A DNA stretch of 64,000 nt from positions 1 to 64,000 of the forward strand of contig JAIVFJ010000083.1 of the NCBI GenBank assembly GCA_025765615.1, given 5' to 3'. The stretch's first letter is position 1. Each line of letters begins with the position of its first letter. The translations under genes were made by a program, and so were the position numbers. Below are positions 36,680 to 47,792 of the stretch, in pieces. Source of the DNA: Zopfochytrium polystomum. Its lineage: Eukaryota; Chytridiomycota; Chytridiomycetes; Chytridiales; Chytridiaceae. The notes under the pieces are model-generated. The model did no database searches, was not told the origin of the DNA, and worked only from the letters and a program-made list of their open reading frames with translations.

Positions 36680-37969
36680 TCATCTTGGCCGGCGCTGGGC
36701 CATCGCGACCTGCTCCTTCAACATCCTCACTTGCGTCTGCAGCACCTTGTTCTCAGTCTCGAGCTCTTGCACTCTGGCGTTCAACCGCGAAATCGCTTCC
36801 ACCTGCTCCTGTATTTCCTCATTCTTGCGTCGTCTGTAACGCGCCGCCGCCTCCTTATTTTTTTGTCTTTGGATCGGATCTATCACGTAGCTGCCGGCTG
36901 ATGCCGACACAGTTGCCGAAGCTGAACCTGATGTCGGCGGTAACAGTCCGACGGAAGATCCGGGAACAGCTGTCGGGGAAGATTCAGAGATTGCTTGTTT
37001 AACGGCAGTGGACGACATCAACACTGTCGCCACCGTGCTGTCCGCAGTGGGACTTGGGGCGGCAGCAGAAGGTCCAGCGGTGAGGGTAGGAGTCGGAGTC
37101 ACTGGTGAAGTGCGGTTCGGAACGTGAGGATGACGCGTCCGCCGGTAGTGGGACGTTCGGGGTTGGCCCGATTTCTCTGCCGGGGAGGAGTGTGAATCAG
37201 AGGAAGGTTGAGTTGTAGATGTTGTAGAAGTGGATGTCGAGCCAGGCGGCGTGGCTCTATCCAGTTTAGGCGTCGTTGCTGCAGGGATTACTGCAGACGC
37301 CGCAACTGGATCATCTCCCCGAGCCTCTTCCAGTGACGCTTGCGCGGCAAGGCTGACACTTTTGCCGACCGAATCAAAGCGCTGATATCCCGCGTAGGAA
37401 AATGTTCCCCGCTTCGGAAGATGATGGTACGACTGATTTAAAGCAACGTTGCGGCTAGCGGCTGGGTCCACTGACCAAATCGCTTCACCGCGAGTCGAGG
37501 CAGATATTCGATTTACATGCGTATCGTATTCGCTATTTGGAGAATTAGAGTCGAAACGGGCGCCGCTATCGACGAAGTGGTAGGTTTTGTTCAGAGCTTG
37601 CGAGAATTCCGTACTGTCGACAGATTCCAGGGAGGGGTTTCGACTGAATGGTGAAGAAATCAGTGGATTAATTGATCCGAGCCCCGAAGTATTACGAGGC
37701 CATAATTCTCGCTGATGGTGTATCTCCGATAAGTTGCTGTAGTGGTGTCCCATTTGCCGACCACCTTGCACAGCTGCTAGCGCACCAGCTGCAATGACTT
37801 GGGCTTGCTGATCCAAAACTCCTGGTCGGCGATGGTGGTGACCTTCCACGGTAGTTAGTTGTTCTTCGTGGGCTTCCTCTGAATGACTATTGAAGGTCAA
37901 TCCACTTTTAGCCAAAACATGGCCACCATCTCGATTATCTTGTTCCTGACCCTGAGGGCCGTCAAGCAT
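36680..37969 (-). CDS. bZIP transcription factor
   Basis: Sequence-specific DNA-binding regulator. Single exon, 429 aa from the chosen ATG at 37969. The basic region and leucine zipper are at the extreme C-terminus: QKNKEAAARYRRRKNEE matches the N-x-x-(A)2-x-(C/S/Y)-R consensus (NKEAAARYR, GCN4/ATF4 group), followed by leucine/hydrophobic heptads to about residue 425. The rest is Ser/Thr/Pro-rich, a likely activation region. The frame stays open upstream to 38308 with further ATGs at 38017 and 38086, but it then overlaps the neighbouring gene, so the shorter start is preferred. Targets (amino acid or stress response) are inference by family only. Confidence 0.85.
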   Translation of the reverse strand: MLDGPQGQEQDNRDGGHVLAKSGLTFNSHSEEAHEEQLTTVEGHHHRRPGVLDQQAQVIAAGALAAVQGGRQMGHHYSNLSEIHHQRELWPRNTSGLGSINPLISSPFSRNPSLESVDSTEFSQALNKTYHFVDSGARFDSNSPNSEYDTHVNRISASTRGEAIWSVDPAASRNVALNQSYHHLPKRGTFSYAGYQRFDSVGKSVSLAAQASLEEARGDDPVAASAVIPAATTPKLDRATPPGSTSTSTTSTTQPSSDSHSSPAEKSGQPRTSHYRRTRHPHVPNRTSPVTPTPTLTAGPSAAAPSPTADSTVATVLMSSTAVKQAISESSPTAVPGSSVGLLPPTSGSASATVSASAGSYVIDPIQRQKNKEAAARYRRRKNEEIQEQVEAISRLNARVQELETENKVLQTQVRMLKEQVAMAQRRPR

Positions 37970-38120
37970 TCTGCCTTGCTCCGCGGCGAAAAAGAACAGC
38001 GAGGTCTTTGGCAGCATGTGAACGCAGTAATTAACATGAATATCGCGGAGGAAACTCAAACTGTTGAAAACTGGGTTAAAGACCATCGTAACGCCTTCAT
38101 GAGCAACAAGGCCAGCCGTC

Positions 38121-38952
38121 TTACCATTTGTCCACAGCGACTTCGTTTGAATCGAACAAGCAAAAAAATGCTTGCGATCGCATCGGGTAAAACGTGCATT
38201 GATCAACTTCGAAAAAGGTGACATCTTCATCGATGCGAAAGCAGTGGCGCGTGTTGCTAAAGGAGCCGATGCAGCGAAAGGATTCCTTTGGGAAACGCTG
38301 GAGAACATCTCGGAGTATTTCCGATTTGCATTGACTGCTCGTTAGCTCTCGTCCATCCAGCAGATCGAGAACATCCTCGAGCTGACAGATCTCTTCACGT
38401 TCATGAAGTCGAAGGAACGGGTGTCCATTCTCCAGGCGAGTCTCTTTCCAGACGATCGACAATCTTGGCGTCTGCGTTGAACGAAGGGGATGAGGAAACT
38501 CGAAGACAAGCAAGGAACAAACGACAGCATTCGGACTCACAACCTACCGCCGAAGTGGGAACGGGCAGGTTCTCCCTCGCCTTACGAATCGTCAACGAAA
38601 ACCCTGCCACGAAGAGTGTATGATCATTGCTATCAATGACGTAGTCCTCCTGGCTGAATATTCGCTGCAGCTCAAACTTTTTAAGAAGCTGGTCCAGCAG
38701 ACGGGAAAAATCCGACTCCGTTTGCAGCTGAAGTTTTGCTTTGTCGACTTCCATTACTCGCCCTTCCAACGACTGTACCAACTGGGCGTGCACCTCTTTC
38801 AAGGTAGGCCACGGTGGGAAGGCGGCCTTGGTCTCCTTCAGTTCGCTCCCTTCGCACTCCTGTCGAGGTCGCTGGCGTTGGGAGAAGGGGTTGGGTTGTG
38901 GGACGGTTTCGTTGGTAGTGTCTGTCGTTCACCACTCCTTTCTGTTGCCCAT
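38121..38952 (-). CDS. unknown coiled-coil protein, 5' end unresolved
   Basis: Two well-supported exons, 38859-38548 and 38471-38121, join in phase across a 76-bp intron with a GTAGGT donor. They encode about 220 residues: a charged helical segment (LKEVHAQLVQSLEGRVMEVD onward), a short folded-looking part (YVIDSNDHTLFVAGFSLTIRK), then a Cys/Phe-rich tail. The first exon probably starts at the ATG at 38952, but two donor/acceptor pairs are possible, so the N-terminus is left open. I do not recognise the family. The 3' part overlaps in another frame the upstream extension of the bZIP frame; the coiled-coil frame seems the genuine one because it continues from a good splice site. Confidence 0.5.
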
Positions 38953-39029
38953 GAGAAGAAAGTCCGGCCGCTCTCTCTCCTTGCTGCCTATCTTTGGGAG
39001 CAGAAAGCGCAGAGAGAGAGCGAGCAAGA

Positions 39030-39091
<62 letters not shown>

Positions 39092-39790
39092 GAGCGAGGG
39101 TGAGAAGGGGAGACAGGGGGTTTTCTTTTGAAATCATATCTGATGCCGCGAAAGGAGGCAGATCCAATCGCCCTGTTACACGATGTTCTGCATTTTTGTG
39201 AGTGTGTTTGTGTTTTTGTTTTGTTTGCTGAGTGTCACGGGAAGTGCCGTTTCCAAACGTTCCCGATCCAGACCGCCGCCCATCCCGATCACGTTTACAT
39301 ACGAGGCAGGCCAATAATTTTCACCCAAAAAAAGAAAATGAAAGCATTGCCCGATGGGCCTGCCCAAAAGGACTGTCTGTCAATCGATTCCTTGCGCTGC
39401 TTGTCGCAGATTCTGCCTGGAGCTGGGGGGCGTTCGTGGGGGTTACCTTCTGATTCTATTCCTCGGACCGTGCCAGATCGTTTTAACCGCCAAGCACTGG
39501 TTCGCTTTCGTGCGATCGCCGGTATGAGAGGTCATGCGCTGCGTTTGAGGTACAGCTGTCTGCTTGACTGCCTCCAAACGCGAGGTCGACGAACAGCAAC
39601 GAACATCCACGAAAAATACGACATCATCGATTTGTCGGGCCCAATCAGGAAGGAGCTCTCATCCGATCGGTTCGCCCTCGCCCAATGAAGCCTCCCGAAA
39701 GAAAAAAAGATGAAAACGGCAAAAAGAAAGAAAAAAAAGAACGAATGACCATCCCGCACAGAAGACGGCCGAAGCTGCTCCGTTTCTGAG
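38953..39790. other. intergenic with microsatellite, no gene seen
   Basis: Upstream of the coiled-coil gene and downstream of the RabGAP gene. A plus-strand frame of about 180 codons across 39143-39688 lacks motifs and starts inside GT/T-rich sequence; not called. Confidence 0.45.
39010..39094. repeat. (GA)n microsatellite
   Basis: About 85 bp of GA repeat, longest pure run about 39033-39082. It is a second copy of the same kind of tract seen at 653-759. Confidence 0.95.
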
Positions 39791-41558
39791 TCAGCCACTG
39801 CCGCCGCCCAAACCGCCGCCCGTCGCTTGCAGGTGATTTGAGTTGTGAAATAACTCCTTCCAAAGGTAGGCCTCTGACAAGAGCATCTCGATGTCCGTAT
39901 CTCCCCAATCAGCCGTCGGAACCGACTGGAGGAACATGATAATGTCCTGAAACTGCAGTATGAAGAAGGGTTTGGCGGGGGAAGGCGGAAGGCGGAAGGT
40001 CGAATGGCGTTGAACGAATCACCGTGTTGAATGATAATAACGAGGCAAAATTATGGATTCGGAGAAAGTCGCGTTGACTGGTACAAAATGGAAAAGTAAG
40101 GAAAACGGGGACAGTTCCAATACCTCCATTTTCCGGAGCTGATTTGACCACTTGACCAAAAATGCGGCGCAAACGTACAAGTGAAAATCGTTCAAAACAT
40201 CAATACCCTCCGCCTATTGGTCGGCCATCGAATTCTTAGAACCGAACCGCCTCGAGAAAGAAACTTACTTGGTATGAGTCCCACATCCGGATCGTACTTT
40301 TCAAAGGGAGCTCCCGCATCAACAAGCAGTTCATCCACCGAAAAGCAAACTGGATGAAGTCTATTCCTTGGTTTTGCATGTGTGTGAAAAGTGGCGCTGG
40401 AATAGTCAACGAGAGTGAAAGGAAAGAGCAAGGCAGTTGGTTAAAGCGCCAACAGAGCAAGGGAAAAACTCCCAACTCAACTGTCAATTCGATTGATTAA
40501 CTCCCGTAATCTGACAATTTGTCGCTGAATTCCTGGTTGACCGTGGGTATAGTTGTCCTTCAAGCAAAATGTCAACACCCCAACTTCATGCTGTCATTAT
40601 CACCTGAATGCCGTCCAAGAGCTTCGACAAACACCAGAAACTGTCGGCTTCCACTTCGAAAAGTGCCTCGTCGGATAGGCCGTTCAAATCGGACTCCTCC
40701 ACATTACCCTCTGCTCACCAGTACAAGTTTATTTCAATGAGTTCTAGTACGAAAGTACCTACCAACTACTCCTTGAAGGAAGACTTGAAAAAAAGGCGTC
40801 GCAAGATCATTGATGCCTTGCACATACCCGCTCGCAGGATGTCTAATTGCCCAACAATATAAGATCCTCTCGAGCGCCTGGCAATGATAGTCAACATAAA
40901 CGCAGCAAGCTAGTAAAGCGATTGGACCAGACCTGCTGAATTCGAGGATTTTGGTATAGTTTGATGTGTGCGTTTGTTCTTTGAACATCAATATGGATTT
41001 GGTGGTGGAGGGCCTGATCCAGCGACGCTTTCCGGTCTTCGGCGAACGACTGTTTCACGTAGGTGTCGTACTGCTTTCGCTTCGTCTGCACAGTTTCTTG
41101 GCGGTAGTTTGAATTTGTGGGAAGGTACCCCTTTATGTGACATATCAGGGGATTAGCGCTTGAGCGTTAGCTAGGATTGAATAGCACGCGATTACCATCT
41201 TACCATAAGAAGCTTCCAGACAGTTGGTCGAATCTCATCCGGGACTCCCTTCCAGCTGAGTTTCTTCAGCTCTTCCATGTCAATTATGGGAGAATCCAAT
41301 AGCGCTTTGAACTTATTGAATCGTATGGCCTTCGAATTCAGCTCGGCAATCTCTCCCAGTATTTTCGCCTCCTCGGCTGTCGATTTAGACGGGCTTTGGT
41401 TTCCTGTTTGGAAAGCAGTTGGTGGTTCGCGTTGTTAGAACGAGCCACCAGGGTCGTTGCCCGAACAAAGCACATATCAAATTCCACGTCCACGATAAAA
41501 AGATCTGCGAATCCGACGAACCACCATGATGCGCCTCCGAGTGGTGCTTATTCACCAT
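39791..41558 (-). CDS. TBC1D22-type Rab GTPase-activating protein
   Basis: RabGAP acting on Golgi/endosomal Rab proteins; TBC1D22 relatives also bind Golgi ACBD3. Nine exons (41558-41522, 41403-41204, 41130-40933, 40877-40763, 40710-40604, 40557-40482, 40396-40269, 40213-40124, 39952-39791) give 370 aa. The catalytic arginine and glutamine fingers are present: IHIDVQRTN (IxxDxxR) and WAIRHPASGYVQGINDL (YxQ). TBC1D22-specific blocks are FWCLSKLLDGIQDNYT, FAFRWMNCLLMRELPL and YVCAAFLVKW. The N-terminus before the domain is short (about 60 residues), much shorter than in animals. Junction 40762/40710 could alternatively be shifted by one codon. Confidence 0.92.
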
Positions 41559-42195
41559 GATCGACGAAGATCGCAAGAATTAGGCCGCTGACCGCGAAGC
41601 TTGGAGCGAGAGCAACCGATCCTGAGCAGGGGTTAAAATCCGGAGTTGCGTTTTAGTTCAGTGGATATCGAGGATCGGTTCGGTCGTTGCTGGGATATCC
41701 AAATGCCGTGGCGACGGAAGAGATCGTGGGTCTCCCTTCGCAAACAGATAGCGGGAGCAAGAGATCGAGGGGGAAGCAGGAACAGGTCCCAAGTATTCTA
41801 CCTTCGGCACCGCACCGGACACCCAATTGTTCACTTCTGTTTGATTTTCTTCACACACTTTTTTTTTGAAAACCAGGTAGCCATTCGACGGCAATCGGCT
41901 CCCCAACTTCCCACCTTCCACCAACCCCACCCTCCAATACAACGGAAAGCAGCAGTTTAAGCATCAGTTGGTGGATGGTCGAAAACGGGCAGACGCCTTC
42001 ATCCTCCGTCCAAAGATGAGTGCTACTTGTGCTCCAAACGCCTCTGCCTGTCCGAGAACTTCGCCCCTCTTCTGAGGCCAGGGTGCAAGGTATCGGACAT
42101 GCGCAAGAAATCCTCACAATTGTATGTATGGTAGTTGCAATCCGACCCAAAAATAGGAGCTACGCAACGTAATTTAATGTTCGAATCGACACCTG
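41559..42195. other. divergent intergenic region
   Basis: 637 bp between the RabGAP (minus) and the large disordered protein (plus). Possible 5' non-coding exons of the latter; no motifs seen. Confidence 0.4.
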
Positions 42196-44550
42196 ATGGC
42201 TGTCAAAGTTCTTCACCAGGGTTTTGCATTTGGTCCATTCTCAACACCAACAACGCTCGGATTCATACGAAATGCTCTTAGGATCTCGAAGTCGGATGGT
42301 GCAACACTTGTGCCGCAAGATGAAATACTGGGGGACGAGGGCTCGCGTGGTTCTAGGTCAAGGTACAAGATCGAGTCGGAGGGACGGGATGGGCATGGAC
42401 GACCGATTGCGACCCACCCTCTGAGCCACCCGAATGACCTTGTGCCACCTGGTTTTTACTCCTTGCTGATCACTAGACTGGACCAGAGTCCCCACGAACG
42501 CACGGCGAGCCGCTTGAACAATAGATGCAATCGCAGCAACAGCGAAAGCGACGACGACGCTGGGCCTCTTCCTGCCAGAGTAGTGAATGACAGCTTGCAC
42601 TGCAGAAATGAAGACGCATACAACAGCAGCCTGTCCCTTCCGTCAACAACGACGGAACAGAATCTGTCGTCCTGTGGCACTCTGGTTGGAGCAAGCTCGA
42701 CATCTTTAGTGACCAGCTCCCCCGGAAGGTCGAGCTCGCTGGGTTCCTCAGACGGATCCATTGCCAACGCAATCAATCAGGATAGATTTTCAAGCAAGAG
42801 TACAAGTCACGTCGCACCTCATTTACAAGCGGGCAGGGCCAGCCAAACCGGCCATGGCCGTTTCCCCCACGACTACAGTCAAAAGTCTTTCAGAGCGAAC
42901 GCGAAAGCTGAGAGTAGGCCAAGTCATGGCACCCGATCTTTGAGCGTCGACTCGACGGAATCACCCGCTTCTGAGCGCGGTAGAAATTCAGGAACGGAAT
43001 CTGAGGACTCGAGGGAATCTGAGTATTCGTCCGATCGTAGCTCGCGGGACCGTGGAACAAAGGGGAATTCTGCATGGCGCGGAAAGAAAAGATTTCACCA
43101 AGGCTCACCTCACCACAGCCCTCTCGATGAGAGCCCAGTCTTGCGAAACCGCCTCGGTGAGACTCCACGAACGCTACAAGGAGAGTACCAAACTACAGAG
43201 CAGTCCGAAGAAGATGTGGACTGCGAAGTCGAGGCCGGAATTAAGGCTATGATGGCGGCGATTGCCTCTATTCCCGCCAGGTACTTTAAGTACAACGCCG
43301 CACTTGCTCAAAAAATGGATATTGCCTTGACAGAAGTAGATCGCCTGCAGCGTCTTCTAAGAGGAGAGGAACTGAATCGGCAGGATGTCGGCCCCGCAGA
43401 CGGTCAAACAGCACACCAGACGGATCGCCGAAGAATGCCCGTAAAACAAGTGATTTCAAAACAACGCACACTAAGTACCATGGAAGAGCGGCGAGGTCGT
43501 TCACTCTCTATCATGCGATCTCTCTCACCTCCGCCTCCAATGCTAGGAAAGGGTGATTATTATCCTCATCGGCAGTCGAGAAATCGCAGCGTCAGCCCAC
43601 GTCCAACCGCTGGCTTCAGGCCTTCGCCAGCATCGGAACCGCGGCCACTGTCACCCACGCGCCGCCGTGTCGTTCAGAAAATGATTTTGACCCTCCTGCA
43701 CTCGGTTTGGCGGACTGCATGGCAGCCGTACAGTCCAAAGACGCGCCACTTTCACGTCACCGACGTCGAGACGCCGCACAATCTGGTGCGGGCGGAGCAG
43801 GCGCTCAACCGCCTTGCAGCATTTCGTCGAATCGCAGCCAGCAGCAACGGCCGCGGAGCTGGCGTAGACGCAGACGCGGACGAAATTCTCCAGTGGCGAC
43901 AAAAGTGGGGTGTGGAGGGTGGAGGGCAGGGTTACGTTGGACGGAGGCGCGCGTGGCGGGACGCTGGACCGTCGAATCAGGGCCGCGTCCTCGGTTTCGG
44001 GTCGGCAAAGCCACCAGGCTCTGCGGTGACAGAGTATCTGTGGGAGCCTACTCACGTGTTTCGTCGTTCTGCAGGCTACACACCGCCCCATGTTTACCTC
44101 TACGGGCGGTTCCGAGACATGGGTGCCGCGCGGCGTGCTGAGGCGCAGGCGGCGATGACAAAGGCGACCCGCGCGCAGTTTGTTGACGCAATGGTGAAGG
44201 CAAGGGCTTGGCGCGACGCAGACATAGAACGTATACTTTGGGACGTGATTGAGGAGCGGCGGCTGGCGGCGCTAGAGGCTGATGAAGACGATGCCGACAT
44301 GGCTGGGTGCTGGAGGGCTGTGCGTGACCAGCTGCGGCGGGAGTTTTGGCTCAGTCGGTCACTGGACGAGGACAGGAAGCAGAAAGGCAAGGCTCGGTGC
44401 AGCGGACCTGAGGCAAAGTGCAGCGATAGCAGATGGAGCACTCGAGGCAAGCAAAACGCACGCGAGCAACACGGTCGTGGCCGCACGCGATCTTTGTCAA
44501 ATAGGAGAAGGTCTCCCTCGTTGGCTTCCAGCGTCTCAACGTCCTCTTGA
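42196..44550 (+). CDS. large Ser/Arg-rich protein of unknown function
   Basis: Intronless frame of 784 codons, long compared with its neighbours' exons. I do not recognise the family. Residues about 60-400 and 420-500 are Ser/Arg/Asp-rich and look disordered, with SP and RS dipeptides suited to phosphorylation. A short ordered segment (about 343-395: EVEAGIKAMMAAIASIPARY then helical) and a C-terminal part (about 500-700) rich in Ala/Arg/Trp may fold; it holds WQKWG-like and WRDA repeats (e.g. RRRAWRDAG and ARAWRDADIE). The C-terminal about 60 residues are again Arg/Ser-rich. It could be a cytoskeletal or RNA-associated protein, but nothing decides that. An upstream intron joining a further 5' exon cannot be excluded. 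Confidence 0.6.
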   Translation: MAVKVLHQGFAFGPFSTPTTLGFIRNALRISKSDGATLVPQDEILGDEGSRGSRSRYKIESEGRDGHGRPIATHPLSHPNDLVPPGFYSLLITRLDQSPHERTASRLNNRCNRSNSESDDDAGPLPARVVNDSLHCRNEDAYNSSLSLPSTTTEQNLSSCGTLVGASSTSLVTSSPGRSSSLGSSDGSIANAINQDRFSSKSTSHVAPHLQAGRASQTGHGRFPHDYSQKSFRANAKAESRPSHGTRSLSVDSTESPASERGRNSGTESEDSRESEYSSDRSSRDRGTKGNSAWRGKKRFHQGSPHHSPLDESPVLRNRLGETPRTLQGEYQTTEQSEEDVDCEVEAGIKAMMAAIASIPARYFKYNAALAQKMDIALTEVDRLQRLLRGEELNRQDVGPADGQTAHQTDRRRMPVKQVISKQRTLSTMEERRGRSLSIMRSLSPPPPMLGKGDYYPHRQSRNRSVSPRPTAGFRPSPASEPRPLSPTRRRVVQKMILTLLHSVWRTAWQPYSPKTRHFHVTDVETPHNLVRAEQALNRLAAFRRIAASSNGRGAGVDADADEILQWRQKWGVEGGGQGYVGRRRAWRDAGPSNQGRVLGFGSAKPPGSAVTEYLWEPTHVFRRSAGYTPPHVYLYGRFRDMGAARRAEAQAAMTKATRAQFVDAMVKARAWRDADIERILWDVIEERRLAALEADEDDADMAGCWRAVRDQLRREFWLSRSLDEDRKQKGKARCSGPEAKCSDSRWSTRGKQNAREQHGRGRTRSLSNRRRSPSLASSVSTSS

Positions 44551-44787
44551 TAGTCGTGCCACCGCCCCTCGGCTTTTATTTTGTTCTTTTGTTTTTGTTC
44601 TTACTTATGTAACATGGAGTGTTTGTCTCTCTCCCACAATTTTTTCTTCCTTCTTGGCACGCCATCACAGCAGCTTCGGGTCGGCCCGGGATCTCGTCCT
44701 CTCCATACCAGGCGCATATCGTCTCCTCTCATCGTCAACCCGTCCTCCATCAACCACCGAATCCTCGGCCCCATTCATTCCCCAAAG

Positions 44788-45674
44788 ATGGTGAGAGTGC
44801 TCATCCCACGGCTTAATGCCCAACGTTGGGCGATTGTGAGCGGATGTGCTGATCTCAAACCATCCTCAACCTTCTCCTCAAGAAACTGTTTGAGAATGTG
44901 TCGATCTTGGACTACCCATGGAACACACTGACAATGGCCAACTGGCGGAAGTACCCTAACGACCTTTCCACGCACGTTCTCTCAGTGGATATCCTCTCCC
45001 GCGAGGTCGACCCCGTCACCGGGGTGCTGCGCACGGAACGTCTGCTTTGCTGCAAACAATCGGCCCCGTCCTTCCTTCGCACCATTGGCCTGCCCATCCC
45101 CGAGGTCGCCTACTTCCACGAGATTTCCGAGCTCGATCCCGTCACAAAGCAGTACACTGCAAAGTCTATCAACATGTCCATGCGCTCGATCATGAGCGTC
45201 CGGGAAACCTGCATATACAAGGAGCTATCGCAGCTGACCTCTTCCTCGCCTTCGCCGTCGCCCGTATCCTCCGCACCACAGGACCCCCCGCCATCTCCCT
45301 CGAACCGCTCGTTCCTCTCCTCGCTTCTCTCGTGGTCATCACCCGCATCATCGTCGCCGCAGTCGACACCATCCTCGTCCCCTCCTGCTTCGGCCCCGTC
45401 GTTCCCACCATCCCCTTCCTCGTCCGCCTTCTCCTCCTCCTTCTCTTCCTCCCCTTCGGCACCCTCGGCCGTTACTCAGTTCATCCAGCAGGCTGAATTC
45501 CACGCTACTCTCAGCCTCTCGACTTTGGCGCAGATGCTGGAGGATGCGGCCGCATCGAGGTTTGCCGCGAACGCGCAGAAGGGGCGCAGGGCCCTCGAAA
45601 TGGTGATTGAAAAAGTCATTGACGAGGCGAGGAGCGCTGCGTCCGCTGCGACTGCTGCTGTCGCTGCGGAGTGA
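44788..45674 (+). CDS. PRELI/UPS/slowmo-type lipid transfer protein
   Basis: Mitochondrial intermembrane-space protein that ferries phosphatidic acid or phosphatidylserine with TRIAP1/Mdm35. Exon 1 (44788-44790) is only the ATG; after a 92-bp intron (GTGAGA...TCAAG) exon 2 (44883-45674) follows, 264 aa. The join gives M-KLFENVSILDYPWNTLTMANWRKYPN, matching the family start (H-x-Y/F-x-HPW then W-x-KYPNP). Later conserved parts: VLSVDILSREVD, LPxPEVAYFHEIS-like, RETCIYKE, and the C-terminal NAQKGRRALEMVIEK. Between the last two lies a roughly 80-residue Ser/Pro-rich insertion where relatives have a short beta segment. No ATG exists in frame in exon 2 before the conserved N-terminus, which is why the ATG-only exon is needed. 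Confidence 0.85.
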
Positions 45675-45928
45675 GTGTAGGCCACGATGCCGGGTGTGTT
45701 TTATTTTCGTCCTTAAACTCCCCTTGTCGCTGTAGTGGGATGAACTTTCGTTTTCCAGTTTTCTTTCCCACATATTACTGTCTGCGGCTTTTGTTTCACG
45801 ATGACTTTAAGGAATTGATGATATTTGGTTTGGCGCGTTGTGCGGCTTAAGGTGTGTGTGTAGTCCCCCAGAAGAAATAAATCCCCACTTCCGTCCGTTG
45901 AACCCGTTTTCGCATGTATTTACCACAT

Positions 45929-47740
45929 TCAATCCAATGTACGGAGCAGCTCTGACGAGAACTGCGCGGCAAACTCATCGATCGACCGACCGTTTGACAG
46001 GTCGATCGCATCTTTAGGAAAACGGTTCGTCGCATACATGGGTTGCAAGCTCGCCGACGCGTCCTCTGGTCGGACGAGCCGAAACTCGAACGCGGTTGCT
46101 GACCCGGACGGGAAGGTCAGAATCCGACCAAGGGCCGCTTCAACTCAACTCACCCGTCTCAAGCTCCAACCAGCTGAACAAGAGGCCGTCTGTAGTTGCG
46201 CAAAAGGGGTTGAAGTCGACGAGCCAAACTCGCTGGTTCCCCTTGTTGATGTAAACGTCGAACACGACTGTTCTTGTTCCTTTAAAAATCGTATACACTA
46301 CTGTGGCGAATAACAACCGAAACAGGAAATTCCATTCACTCACAGGATGGGTCTGGAAATTTTCCCTTGATCTTGCGTTCGAAGAACGTCTTGATCTTTT
46401 CCTCAAACGTCGGCCGCAGGTCAACCAAGAATTCGTAGTAGTTCCGGTAGTCCCGCTGGCACACACCTGTCCCGCGATGGGTGAGGGGTTTGTCAGCAGT
46501 GCGATCATAATGTGAAGAGCAAATGGGAATATCAGAGACGATGCGGAGGCGAAATCGGACATTCCAACATTCCCGGCGCAAAGACGTTGTGGCGATTTCT
46601 GTTTGTTTGTTACGTACCAATTAGCTGATCGTCGCGCACGAAGCACCGGTACTCCATCGCTGGATGCAGGTCGTACCACTTTCGAAGCACCAAGTCAAAC
46701 GACTCGGGTCGCTCCGGGATCCCGTCGATGCCGCCGGCGCGTACGCGACCGTCGCCGTCGTTATGCGGTGGTTGCCCGCCTCGCCGCCGCCGCCGCCGCC
46801 GTCTTCGGTCGACATCCGCGTCGTCCCACTCGCCTCCATGCATCTCCTCCTCCTGCCCGTCCTCTCCTCCCTCATCCTCCTCCTCATCCTCTTCCTGCGA
46901 CTCGCCGTCCTTCCCTTCTGTTCCCAACCGTGTTCCCCCGCAGGCCTCGAATGCGTGGGATAAATCGTGGGCGACAAAGTCGGAGCTTTTCAGGAGAAGA
47001 AAGACATCGGACGGGCTGGTGCACTTGAGGCTGCCCCCGAGACCCATCCACGACGCATCCTGAGGATTCAAGGAAAAGAAGCGGGGGGTCAAACCCTTTA
47101 CAAAAAGAAACGAAAAAAAAAACAACAAAAAAAACATAATAATATGTAATGGCGGGGTTACAAACGGCCCGAAACAAAGAACCAACCTTTGGCGAGCTCC
47201 AGTTCAGTTTCGGAAACACAGAGCCCCCCAGCGATTCGATGGCGCTCGCAATCTCCCGGTCCAGATCGGGAAAGTGTGGTGTCCTGGCCCACTTGTTTTC
47301 GTCGTCGTCGCCGTCGCCGTCCTCGTCTTCATCTTCGTAGCCGTCATCCTCACTGACCGATTCCGAATCGGATCGTGCGCTGGAGCGGTAACGCGCTGGC
47401 TGCGAGTTTCCGTTGCTGGCGTTGGTTTTTTTTAAAATTTAAATTGGTATTTTCGACAGTCAACAACTGGGGGGGCCGGCCACCAGAGATAAAAAAAGGC
47501 ATAAAAAAGGGTGTGAACGCTCGAAAGGTACCTGTCGAGGGGAAGGAAGACGCCGTCTGCGTTGAGGTAGTCGACAAAGGGTTCGGGGAGGGGAATTACG
47601 ACCGACTTCAGCGTGATCGCCTTGAACAGGGGGTACCACGAGGAAAACGAGCAGTTCAGAATATGCTGCATCGATGGGAGCGGACGACGCCGGTGCGGGC
47701 GGTCAGCGTCGCTACCAGGTGGGGGTTGCTGTTGGGGCGG

Positions 47741-47792
<52 letters not shown>

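Noticed and set aside
39143..39688. Plus-strand frame of about 180 codons
   Set aside because: Begins in low-complexity sequence, has no motif and no hydrophobic pattern of a real domain; probably chance.
45190..45773. Long Arg/Gly-rich frames on the minus strand
   Set aside because: Shadows of the Ser/Pro-rich insertion of the PRELI gene; no start context or motif.
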